18,587 nt of DNA from Gammaproteobacteria bacterium (GCA_019136395.1 JAGVUH010000183.1:1-18587), one strand, 5' to 3'. Shown: positions 11,066 to 18,081, counted from the stretch's first letter. The notes: generated by a model not told the origin, from the sequence alone. Translations and numbers: made by a program.

Positions 11066-12805
11066 ATGAGTGACGAACTGCAAGAACGGGCCCATCAGAT
11101 CGCCCGGTCCATTCTGACCGGCTTCGACCGGCATTACTCCATTTTTCAGGAGATCACCAGTTCCGCCCGTAAACGGTTCGAGCGGACCGACTGGGAGTCC
11201 GGCCGGGTGGCCTCCGCCAATCGCATCAATTATTATGACTTGCGGGTGCGGGAGACCGTCGACAAGGTCCGTTCCGCCTTCGGTATCCAGGCCCTCGACG
11301 AGCCCCTCTGGCAGGAGGTCAAGCGGGCCTATCAGGCCCTCCTGGCCCGCCACAGCCGCCCGGAACTGGCCGAGACCTTCTATAACTCCGTCTTCTGCCG
11401 GATCTTCGAGCGCAAGTACTTCAATAACGATAATATCTTTCTGGTCTCCTGCGTTGACCGCGAGGCCCTGGCCGCTGGCTATCGGGTCTATATGTCCTTC
11501 CATCCCCGGGATGGCGGTCTGGAGCATTGCGTTTGGGAGATTCTCTCCGCCTTCTATTTTTCCCTCCCCTTCGAGGATCTCCAGCGGGATACCCAGCGGA
11601 TCGCCGCGGCCTTTCGGGCCCGGGGTCCCTTCGGTGCCCAGATTCCGGACGAGGCGCGCATCGATGTCCTGGAGTCCCCCTTCTATCGCAACAAGGCGGC
11701 CTACCTGATCGGGCGGGTGGTGGCGGGCACGGACTGCCAGCCCTTCATCATCCCCCTGGCCAACAACGAGACGGGGGCCATCTATGCCGATACCCTCCTG
11801 ACCACCCGCCCGCAGATGGAACTGGTGTTCAGCTTTACCCGGGCCTACTTCATGGCCAAGACGCCGGTACCGGCGGCGACGGTGGACTTTCTGCATAGCC
11901 TGATGCCCAACAAGTCCCTCTCCGACCTCTACCAGAGCATCGGCTTTCTCAAGCAGGCCAAGAACGAGTTCTACCGCGACTTTCTCGCCCACCTGGAGGA
12001 CTCGGAGGATTGCTTGCAGATCGCCCCGGGGACCCGCGGCCTGGTCATGCTGGTCTTCACCCTACCGTCCTTCCCCTACGTCTTCAAGGTGATCCGCGAT
12101 CGCTTTCCGCCGCAGAAGGACGTTACCCGCCAGCAGGTCAAGCAACGTTATCTCCAGGTCAAGCATCACGACCGCATGGGACGCATGGCGGACACCCTGG
12201 AGTTCTCCGATGTCGCCTTCCCCATAAACCGCTTCGCGCCGGAACTGCTGGAGGAATTGGAGAAGGAGGTTCCCTCCCTCATCACCAGGGAGGGGGACAT
12301 TCTGTTCCTGCGCCATCTCTACATCGAGCGGCGGATGACTCCGCTGGATGTCTATCTCGCCAAGGCCAGTCCCGATCAGCAACGGGCGATCCTGGACGAC
12401 TGGGGTCTGGCACTGAAGGAGCTCATGGGCGTCAACATCTTCCCGGGTGATCTGCTGTTCAAGAATTTCGGCGTCACTCGCCAGGGGCGGGTGGTCTTCT
12501 ACGACTATGACGAGATCTGCTATCTCACCGAGTGCAAGTTCCGCAAGATCCCCCAGGCACGGACCTTGGACGATGAGATGAGCGCCGAGCCCTGGTACAG
12601 CATCAACCCCGGGGATGTCTTTCCCGAGGAATTCCCGACCTTTTTGACCAACAGCGAGGAGATCCGCCAGATCCTCTTCGCCACCCATCCGGAAATCTTC
12701 AATTATCGCTATTGGCAGCAACGCCAGAAGCAGACGGCCAGCGGGATCTGGGAGGATGTCTTTCCTTACGATAAGGCGTTGCGTTTCCCGCGGCCCACTG
12801 CTTAA
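11066..12805 (+). CDS. aceK: Isocitrate dehydrogenase kinase/phosphatase
   Basis: A 579-residue bifunctional enzyme that phosphorylates and dephosphorylates isocitrate dehydrogenase, switching carbon between the TCA cycle and the glyoxylate bypass. An N-terminal regulatory domain (about 1-310) is followed by the kinase-like domain. Active-site residues known from E. coli AceK all appear at +5: Lys341 in FKVIRDRF, then Asp462, Lys466 and Asn467 in FPGDLLFKNFG, then Asp480 and Asp482 in FYDYDEI. GLEHCVWEIL and ANNETGAIY are also typical. The ATG at 11066 has GGGAGA eight bases upstream and gives the family length; the frame is open back to 10874, but that extension is intergenic. It is transcribed away from aceBA instead of following aceA as in E. 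coli. Confidence 0.97.
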   Translation: MSDELQERAHQIARSILTGFDRHYSIFQEITSSARKRFERTDWESGRVASANRINYYDLRVRETVDKVRSAFGIQALDEPLWQEVKRAYQALLARHSRPELAETFYNSVFCRIFERKYFNNDNIFLVSCVDREALAAGYRVYMSFHPRDGGLEHCVWEILSAFYFSLPFEDLQRDTQRIAAAFRARGPFGAQIPDEARIDVLESPFYRNKAAYLIGRVVAGTDCQPFIIPLANNETGAIYADTLLTTRPQMELVFSFTRAYFMAKTPVPAATVDFLHSLMPNKSLSDLYQSIGFLKQAKNEFYRDFLAHLEDSEDCLQIAPGTRGLVMLVFTLPSFPYVFKVIRDRFPPQKDVTRQQVKQRYLQVKHHDRMGRMADTLEFSDVAFPINRFAPELLEELEKEVPSLITREGDILFLRHLYIERRMTPLDVYLAKASPDQQRAILDDWGLALKELMGVNIFPGDLLFKNFGVTRQGRVVFYDYDEICYLTECKFRKIPQARTLDDEMSAEPWYSINPGDVFPEEFPTFLTNSEEIRQILFATHPEIFNYRYWQQRQKQTASGIWEDVFPYDKALRFPRPTA

Positions 12806-12939
12806 CGACAAGTGGCCCCTTCAGGCCGGTTAAGCTAGGATGAGGTCGCTGAATCCTCTGGGGTAACTGGGCTCAGCGCCACTGACATTGCATCGACGCT
12901 AGCTTGTCTCGATCCTGTTCACATCTTTTGGTTAGATCC

Positions 12940-14289
12940 ATGACGCAAAAATCCCATCAAACGGAGACTCTTAATCATCTCAGCGTTGCCGAGTCCTTTG
13001 TCCTCCTGAGCCTGGAGTGGCCCGTCAAAGTCGACACCATGATCGCCTGGTCCGACGCGGATTTCGGGTTGGTGGGCGCGCTGCTGATCGACCTGTCTCT
13101 GGCCGGAAGGGTAGACAGCGATCTCAAGAATCTGACCCTGCTGGATCGGAAGTCCCGACTGCAACCGGCGCAGGCACTGGCCCTGGCAGCTCTCAAGCGC
13201 TTGGGGCGGACCGTCCCCCTGGAAGTGGCCATCAATGCCCTTACCGATCGCGTGGGGGATCTACGTGCCGCGTGTCTAACTAGCCTGGCGGCCAAGGAAA
13301 TTTGTCTGACCACCAGCAGTCCCTTGAATTGGGATTTTCGGCAATTGACCATCAGTCAGTCACGGAAGACCGAGGTGGCGAAACTCCGGCAGGCCCTGGT
13401 CAGCCTGATCGAGTCTGACGAACTGCCCCATCCCGAGGAAGCGGCCCTCATCGCCCTCCTCGATGCCTGCGAGATCATTGGTCCGGTGCTGGGTGGTAAG
13501 TCCTATCAATACTGGCTGTTGACTTACCGCAAGCGCATCGATCTCATCAGCCACATGGAATTGGTCGCCCACGCGGTAGTGACGGCGGTGAACGAGATGC
13601 GCCTGCGCCTGCGCACTTACCTCCTGGACGCGGAGGAGGACCATTCTTCGGTCACGGCGGACAACCCGGCTGACGCCAGCGGGGGGAGTGCCTATCAGCG
13701 CAGTACCACCACTTGGGAGTGGCGGGCCTTCTGGCCGGAAGGTCAGATTGTGGAGTTACCCGTCTCCTGGGTCGAGATCACCCAGAATGCCGATGTCAAC
13801 GAGGAGACCAACGACGACCACTATCTGTTCGTTCATGGTAAGAAGGACAACATCAAGATCCGGGGCGACAACCTCAAGATCAAACCCGTGCTCGAGGCCT
13901 TCGATGAGTTCATCGCCTTTGGGCCCAGCGTGAAATTTCGCTTCCCCGAGAAGGCCTTGTCGCTGTCAGCCTTCTTTCCCCGCCTCTTTGAGGTGCGTGG
14001 CAAGCTGCGCAGTATCAATGAGTTGCTACAGGTGATGACCGCGACGGGTTACCAGCCCGGCAAGATCACGGTCTCCAAGGTGCGGCAAGGCGTCAGCATG
14101 ATGTTTGGGGTGCAGATTGAATTTGCCCGCATCCAGGTCCTGGATAAGGTGTATCACTCCATCAGCCTGGAGAGCCCTTATCTGACCCCCTTGCGCATCC
14201 TCGCCCGCAGGGTCGCGGTGGGCAAGGGCTGGGTGGCCGGCTACAGTGATTTTCTGGAGCATATCCTGCGTCCTCCCGTCGCCGACTGA
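12940..14289 (+). CDS. GPP34 (GOLPH3-like) domain protein with CYTH-like C-terminal domain
   Basis: A 449-residue protein with no signal peptide or transmembrane segment. Residues about 12-225 resemble GPP34, the fold of Golgi GOLPH3/Vps74, which binds phosphoinositide membranes. Matching stretches are LSVAESFVLLSLE, AWSDADFGLVGALLIDLSLAGRV (Trp37 aligns with the PI4P-binding Trp81 of GOLPH3), HPEEAALIALLDACEIIGPVL and the ending ELVAHAVVTAVNEM. After a polar linker (about 230-255), residues 257-440 look like a divergent CYTH domain: WEWRAF, NIKIRGDNLKIK, VSKVRQ, VQIEFARIQV and HSISLES. These carry the alternating Glu and Lys/Arg strands expected of a triphosphate tunnel. The start at 12940 lacks a strong ribosome site; a TTG at 12904 is an alternative. 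aceK is 134 bases upstream. Domain calls are by eye and function is unknown. Confidence 0.85.
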   Translation: MTQKSHQTETLNHLSVAESFVLLSLEWPVKVDTMIAWSDADFGLVGALLIDLSLAGRVDSDLKNLTLLDRKSRLQPAQALALAALKRLGRTVPLEVAINALTDRVGDLRAACLTSLAAKEICLTTSSPLNWDFRQLTISQSRKTEVAKLRQALVSLIESDELPHPEEAALIALLDACEIIGPVLGGKSYQYWLLTYRKRIDLISHMELVAHAVVTAVNEMRLRLRTYLLDAEEDHSSVTADNPADASGGSAYQRSTTTWEWRAFWPEGQIVELPVSWVEITQNADVNEETNDDHYLFVHGKKDNIKIRGDNLKIKPVLEAFDEFIAFGPSVKFRFPEKALSLSAFFPRLFEVRGKLRSINELLQVMTATGYQPGKITVSKVRQGVSMMFGVQIEFARIQVLDKVYHSISLESPYLTPLRILARRVAVGKGWVAGYSDFLEHILRPPVAD

Positions 14290-14308
14290 CACGGATCGCC
14301 TGTGGAAC

Positions 14309-14326
14309 GTCCCCCTGGGGACTTTC
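14309..14326. terminator. Possible terminator between convergent genes
   Basis: GTCCC-CCTG-GGGAC (14309-14322) makes a compact hairpin 20 bases after the upstream stop codon and is followed by TTT. The tail is short, so strength is doubtful. It lies between two convergent genes and may serve the plus-strand one. Confidence 0.4.
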
Positions 14327-14356
14327 CGGGAGATCCGGGACGACGTTGGGCTGAGA

Positions 14357-14896
14357 TCATAAGAGGCCGGGCTGCCAATACTTGATGGCGGCCCCCAGGG
14401 TGCCGATCCCCAGAATCACGTAGACGGGATTGATGCGCGTAAAGAGCACGCCCATGAAGGCGGTCATGGCGAGGGCGATGGTCAGGGGACCATCCAACGC
14501 GGATTTGCCGACGGCATAGACGCCGGAACACATCAACCCGATGGAGATCGGTTCCAGGGCATTCTGCACCGCCCGTCGCCAGGGGGTTTCCCCGACATAG
14601 TTCCAGAAGCGGCCGATCCAGAAGCAGAGCACGCTGGAAGGCAGAAAAAAGGCCAATCCCACCAACAAGGCCCCCATGATCCCCGCCAGTTGGAAGCCGA
14701 AGATCACCACCATGGTCATATTCGGCCCGGGGGCCAGTTGACCGACGCTATAGACCTCCAGGAAGCGATCCGGGGTGATCTGAAACTGCTGATGCAGGAC
14801 CTCCTGCATTTCCGCCAGCACGGCGGTCCCGCCGCCCACGGCCAGGAGGGAGAGGGTGCCAAAGGTCAGGACGAGGTGAATGAGTACGGAAACCAT
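14357..14896 (-). CDS. Chromate transporter family protein, C-terminal-half type
   Basis: A 179-residue membrane protein of the CHR family (Pfam chromate transporter, PF02417), about half the size of classical ChrA. It has about five or six hydrophobic segments. The family motifs are LLAVGGGTAVLAEMQE (18-31) and the loop GQLAPGPNMTMVVIFG (52-67). It starts four bases after the upstream half ends, so the two are translationally coupled. They probably assemble as a two-subunit transporter corresponding to the two halves of ChrA. Two-gene CHR systems may export chromate or import another anion; the substrate cannot be told from sequence. The end of the gene converges on the GPP34-like gene. Confidence 0.92.
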   Translation of the reverse strand: MVSVLIHLVLTFGTLSLLAVGGGTAVLAEMQEVLHQQFQITPDRFLEVYSVGQLAPGPNMTMVVIFGFQLAGIMGALLVGLAFFLPSSVLCFWIGRFWNYVGETPWRRAVQNALEPISIGLMCSGVYAVGKSALDGPLTIALAMTAFMGVLFTRINPVYVILGIGTLGAAIKYWQPGLL

Positions 14897-14900
14897 GGGT

Positions 14901-15455
14901 TCAGGCCTTGGGACGGAAGAGCAGGAGGGAGATGGGTACCATGATGAGCAGCACCATGGGTAAGGACATGCTCATGATGCTCATCAGAAAAAAGGAGGCG
15001 AACACGATCAGCAGGGATTTGAAATGGTTGAATTGGCGGTGGCCCAAGCGGTAAGTGATGGCGGACAGGAGGCCCGTGGCCGCCGCCGCTACCCCCGCCA
15101 GCAGGAGGTTCGCCAGATGGTGATCGGTGTTTTGCAGATAGAGGATGCCCATCACCAGCACGAAGGTCACCCCGGGGATGAGCAGACCCAGGGACGCGAC
15201 GATGGAGCCGAGGACACCCCTCAGGCGATCCCCCGTCAGCACGGCAATGTTCACCGCGTTGAGGCCGGGCATGGTCTGACTGATCGCCAGGCAGGCCATG
15301 AACTCGTCGTCATTCAGCCAGCGCCGTTTTTCGGTCAGGAGGATCTTCTGGTAGGCAACGATGCCACCACCAAAGCTGATGGCGCCGATCAGGAGGAATT
15401 CGAGAAAGATTTCCCAAAGACTGGGGGGTGGGGTGGGTTCCGCGGGTTCATTCAT
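14901..15455 (-). CDS. Chromate transporter family protein, N-terminal-half type
   Basis: A 184-residue CHR-family membrane protein, the first gene of the split pair. Key motifs are LLIGAISFGGGIVAYQ (21-36) and LAISQTMPGLNAVNIAV (56-72), the PGxN loop typical of this half. About five or six membrane helices follow, with no recognisable signal peptide. The ATG at 15455 is preferred because the motif-bearing helix then begins about 12 residues in. The frame is open to 15545, but the extra residues are proline-rich and unlike the family. Ribosome-site support at 15455 is weak, so the start is only moderately sure. The next gene begins four bases after its stop. Confidence 0.9.
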   Translation of the reverse strand: MNEPAEPTPPPSLWEIFLEFLLIGAISFGGGIVAYQKILLTEKRRWLNDDEFMACLAISQTMPGLNAVNIAVLTGDRLRGVLGSIVASLGLLIPGVTFVLVMGILYLQNTDHHLANLLLAGVAAAATGLLSAITYRLGHRQFNHFKSLLIVFASFFLMSIMSMSLPMVLLIMVPISLLLFRPKA

Positions 15456-15583
15456 GTCAGCGTGGCTACCTGATGGGGTTCTGAAGGGCGGGACGGGCGG
15501 GTGAGCGGGGCCGGCTGGCGGGCCCGCGGCGGACGGGTGGGGCATTATGGTTAAAGGTCTCCGGGCTGGCCATTAGTTTTTCC

Positions 15584-15600
15584 CCGCGCCTGGCGCGCGG
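15584..15600 (-). other. GC hairpin after the porin gene
   Basis: CCGCGC-GCCAG-GCGCGG (minus strand) forms a perfect 6-base stem starting seven bases beyond the porin stop. It is followed by GG then A residues, not T, so it is not a classical intrinsic terminator. It may block 3' exonucleases or help factor-dependent termination. Confidence 0.35.
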
Positions 15601-15607
15601 CGCGACG

Positions 15608-16807
15608 TCAAAAGGCATGGGAGATGCCGAACTGAGCCCCGTGCCAATCCAGGAGATCATAGGTCTTCCGGCTTTCCGTCTGGATAAGGGGGTCCGCCAG
15701 ATTGGCGGAATAGACCAGGAAGACCTTGGTCTGGCGGGAAAAGGTATAGTCACCGCCCAGGGCCCAACCGTGAAAGGCGAAATCGTCCTCGGCGCGGAGT
15801 TGGTCGTCGGTCGGGGCCTTGATCTCAAAGTCGCCCCTTTGTCGATTGGCGCCCACCTTGCCCTTGATTAGGAACCGGCCCAGCCGGTAGCCAAGCTGGA
15901 GTTGCCAGAGATCGGCCCGGTGATCGTCCCCCCAGAAGGCATGGTTCCAGTGCTCGAACATCCCCGTCAGGCTCAGACCCCGCCAATCCAGGAGTCCAAG
16001 GCCCAAACGCCACTTTCGCCAGGGGGCGTCGGTCGCGTAGGTGTCCGGAGCGGAAAGATCGGTGCTGGTGGTCTCGAAGGCGAGACTGGCATAGAGGGGT
16101 CCCTGGGCATAAATGGCGGACAGGGAGAGGGCCTCCGCCAACCGGTTGGCGTCAGGATTGACGCCCCCGGGCAGTGTGGCCCCGCCACCCGCCAGGATCG
16201 CCGCGGCAATTTTCAGGCCGCCGAGGCTGGGACTGCCGTAGTAGATGGAGTTGTCCGCGCGGTAATTCTGAAAGCCGAGGGTGCTGGCGGAATCCCCCAG
16301 GGTGTTGATGAACAGATCCAGGGGCGCGGTCGAAGACTTGAAGGGGGTGTCCTGACGACCGAGGAGGAGGCGGCCCCAAGCCCCGCTCAGTCCCAGGTAG
16401 GTACTGCGCATGGTCAGAGTTTCGCTGGCCTGGAGATTGAAGGCGTCGTTGTTGCCGTCCGCCAGGCTGAGTCCCAACTCGACCCTGAACACAGCCTTAA
16501 GCCCCTCACCCAAGTCCGAGGAACCCTCCAGGCCGAAGCGGTTGGCCGGCCCCCGGGGGGTGGTGATGAAGGGGTTCTGCAACCAGGGTCGAACTGCCTT
16601 GTTGTCGTTGAGGCCAAAGCCCTTGAACCGGGTGGCATGACTACCCGCTGGCGGGTCGTCGGTCCCCTGATCGAGATAAACCAGGGCCACGTTCAGCTTG
16701 CCATAAAGCGCCACCTCAGCCCCAAGGGGCTGGGACAGGAGCGCGAGAAAGACGGCAATAAATAGGGAGCAGCGGGTGATGGGCGGCAATTGACTCTCGG
16801 TCCTCAA
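15608..16807 (-). CDS. Outer-membrane porin (general porin family)
   Basis: A 399-residue predicted beta-barrel porin for passive diffusion through the outer membrane. An N-terminal signal peptide ends near SQPLGA, and the mature protein begins EVALYGKLNVALVYLDQ, a typical first strand of proteobacterial trimeric porins. Further signatures are NRFGLEGSSDLGEGLKAVFRVELGL, the TYLGLSGAWGRLLLGRQDTPF segment before the constriction loop, and an alternating-strand pattern to a C-terminal phenylalanine (FGISHAF), which the BAM machinery recognises. No ATG lies before the signal peptide. Translation must start at a TTG, either 16807 or 16789 (the latter has GAGAG four bases upstream). Specificity, anion versus cation, cannot be judged. 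It is 152 bases upstream of the CHR pair and may be separately expressed. Confidence 0.9.
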   Translation of the reverse strand: MRTESQLPPITRCSLFIAVFLALLSQPLGAEVALYGKLNVALVYLDQGTDDPPAGSHATRFKGFGLNDNKAVRPWLQNPFITTPRGPANRFGLEGSSDLGEGLKAVFRVELGLSLADGNNDAFNLQASETLTMRSTYLGLSGAWGRLLLGRQDTPFKSSTAPLDLFINTLGDSASTLGFQNYRADNSIYYGSPSLGGLKIAAAILAGGGATLPGGVNPDANRLAEALSLSAIYAQGPLYASLAFETTSTDLSAPDTYATDAPWRKWRLGLGLLDWRGLSLTGMFEHWNHAFWGDDHRADLWQLQLGYRLGRFLIKGKVGANRQRGDFEIKAPTDDQLRAEDDFAFHGWALGGDYTFSRQTKVFLVYSANLADPLIQTESRKTYDLLDWHGAQFGISHAF

Positions 16808-16868
16808 CCTGGATCGGAATACGATCGAAGGTAAGCGTTCTCATCCCCCCACTACCTGGGCGGGCAAA

Positions 16869-16910
16869 GGTAGTACAAGCCGCTGATGCGGTAGTACAAG
16901 CCGCTGATGC
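16869..16910. repeat. Perfect tandem duplication, two 21-base units
   Basis: Units at 16869-16889 and 16890-16910 are identical, each beginning GGTAGTACAAGC and ending CCGCTGATGC. On the minus strand the array follows GTAGGAGC (16909-16916), which resembles the start of REP elements common in gammaproteobacteria. It lies about 60-100 bases before the porin start. Confidence 0.9.
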
Positions 16911-16915
16911 TCCTA

Positions 16916-16960
16916 CTCCCTCCCCCTTGGCGGGGGAGGGTTGGGGAAAGGGGCTGAACG
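16916..16960 (-). repeat. GC-rich dispersed repeat, copy 1, with strong hairpin
   Basis: CCCTCCCCC (16918-16926) and GGGGGAGGG (16932-16940) form a perfect 9-base stem with loop TTGGC, followed by TTGGGGAAAGGGGCTGAAC. Read on the minus strand it matches, with a few changes, a second copy at 17300-17344. It looks like a dispersed, hairpin-forming intergenic element. Confidence 0.75.
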
Positions 16961-17235
16961 GTTACGATCGAAGAAGCCTGTCAGACGGCACCCATAAGGG
17001 GTTGGGTTGGCGGCTGGACAATGACCCGGCCTTGGGAATCCCGGGGTCTTACTTGTCCCAGTCTGGCCGGAGCTATGTCTGAATATTGGCCGGCATTGTG
17101 GCCGACCTGCCCCCCACTGCCAAGCCATCGCGCCGCCAGACATTCGCTCCTCCGGACGAAAACCGAAATCCGCCGGCAAAATTTGGCGGCCGCGCCGGGG
17201 CAAGGTTAACCTAACGGCCGAACATGGCTTGGACC

Positions 17236-17263
17236 CAACTCACAAGTCACAACTCACAAGTCA
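17236..17263. repeat. Perfect tandem duplication, two 14-base units
   Basis: CAACTCACAAGTCA occurs twice head to tail (17236-17249, 17250-17263) and a partial third unit may follow (AAAACTGTCA). Replication slippage is the likely origin; no function is evident. Confidence 0.85.
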
Positions 17264-17299
17264 AAACTGTCAGCACTGAGCAATTACCCAGCCGTATTT

Positions 17300-17344
17300 G
17301 TTCAGCCCCCCCTCTCCCCAAACCTCTCCCGCCAGAGGTAGGGT
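17300..17344 (+). repeat. GC-rich dispersed repeat, copy 2 (inverted relative to copy 1)
   Basis: It begins GTTCAGCCCC, continues with CTCCCCAAACCTCTCCCGCC and ends AGAGGTAGGG. It aligns with the reverse complement of 16916-16960, with a three-base insertion and several substitutions. Its hairpin is weaker than copy 1 (CCTCT with AGAGG). Confidence 0.65.
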
Positions 17345-17398
17345 TAAGAGAATCAGCACCTTGTGCCGCCAAAGCCCTTCCAGGGCGGGAGGTGTCTC

Positions 17399-17412
17399 TA
17401 CATATATATGTA
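17399..17412. promoter_or_regulatory. AT-rich perfect palindrome upstream of ubiX
   Basis: TACATATATATGTA is a perfect 14-base palindrome 64 bases before the ubiX start and the only AT-rich patch nearby. It could be an operator or contain a -10 element; no matching -35 was found. Confidence 0.4.
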
Positions 17413-17476
17413 CCCGTCCCATCCCCAGCCATCAGCCCCCTCCTCAGCCTCCAGCCATCAATCCAGGAATCCCCCC

Positions 17477-17979
17477 ATGCGTCTCGTTATCGGTATCTCC
17501 GGCTCCTCTGGCGTCATCTATGGCATCCGCTTGCTGGAGGTGCTGCGGGAGCGGCGGGAGGTGGAGACCCATCTGGTCATCAGTCAGGGCGCCAAACTGA
17601 ACATCGCCCTGGAGACGGACTGGAAACCCCGGGAGGTGGAGGCCTTGGCGGATTACGCCTACGCCGACCGGGACCTGGCGGCGCCCATCAGCAGTGGCTC
17701 CTTCCTCACCGCGGGCATGATCATCGTGCCCTGCTCCATCAAGACCCTGTCCGGGGTTGTCAACAGCTACGCGGACAACCTGCTGGTGCGGAAGCCGCCA
17801 CCCTGGGCGCCCTGATCTGCCCCCCCATGCCCGCCTTCTACAACGCCCCGCGAACGATCGCCGACCTGATCGATCACAGTATCGGCCGCCTCCTGGACCT
17901 CTTCGGCATCGACAATGACCTGGCCCGCCGTTGGGAGGGACCCATGAGGACCCCTGAGGAGATCCAGGTTGAGACCTAA
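17477..17979 (+). pseudogene. ubiX: ubiX (flavin prenyltransferase) disrupted by internal deletion and frameshift
   Basis: UbiX makes prenylated FMN, the cofactor of UbiD decarboxylases, including the one in ubiquinone synthesis. The first frame gives a normal N-terminus, MRLVIGISGSSGVIYGIRLL, then SSGSFLTAG, VPCSIKTLSGVVNSYADNLLVR (to residue 105), and stops at 17815. The C-terminal part continues in another frame from about 17791 as EAATLGALICPPMPAFYNAPRTIADLIDHSIGRLLDLFGI, ending at 17979. Compared with E. coli UbiX, about 30 residues between LLTR and the QAAEIGA region are missing, consistent with a 91-base deletion. The lost piece carries the conserved KERR and RETPLHLGHLRLM, needed for substrate and cofactor binding. 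AGGA lies eight bases before the ATG. It is a recent pseudogene or an assembly gap; a second copy may exist elsewhere. Confidence 0.88.
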
Positions 17980-18051
17980 GTTGAGACCCCTACAGTTACC
18001 CAGATAGAGACCCAGATAGGGACCCAGGCTGAGATCCAGATGGGGTCTCAG
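17944..18051 (+). repeat. Degenerate 12-base tandem repeat (nine units) at the end of ubiX
   Basis: Nine 12-base units run from inside the last ubiX codons past its stop; typical units are GTTGAGACCCCT, ATAGAGACCCAG, ATAGGGACCCAG and GCTGAGATCCAG. Read in the ubiX C-terminal frame they encode four-residue repeats of the form xETQ (VETP, IETQ, IGTQ, AEIQ). The ubiX TAA is the fourth codon of the third unit, and the frame continues to a TAA at 18082. Confidence 0.75.
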
Positions 18052-18081
18052 GCCAGCGATTCCCGCCGGTCCGGAAAGGGG

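Larger units (their letters stand above)
16820..16973. repeat. 11-base direct repeats bracketing a small segment
   Basis: TACGATCGAAG occurs at 16820-16830 and again at 16963-16973. The 132 bases between hold the 21-base tandem and the GC hairpin. Such flanking repeats could be a target-site duplication from a small inserted element, or simply short repeated DNA. Confidence 0.4.
16808..17476. other. Repeat-rich intergenic region between porin and ubiX
   Basis: These 669 bases separate divergent genes and hold no gene I can support; short open frames inside lack ribosome sites and protein-like composition. They hold an 11-base direct repeat, a 21-base tandem duplication, a strong hairpin, two inverted copies of a GC-rich element, a 14-base tandem duplication and an AT-rich palindrome, each listed separately. 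Promoters for the porin and ubiX should lie at the two ends but were not resolved. An inverted repeat CCGCC/GGCGG around AAAATTT is also present at 17170-17189. Confidence 0.7.

Noticed and set aside
10991..11992. Open frame of 333 codons on the minus strand across aceK
   Set aside because: Antisense to aceK; no family features.
16913..17209. Small open frames on both strands in the porin-ubiX gap
   Set aside because: They run through the repeat elements, lack ribosome sites and give no recognisable protein.
16869..17263. CRISPR array
   Set aside because: The 21-base and 14-base repeats are directly head to tail with no spacers and only two units each; no cas gene is present.
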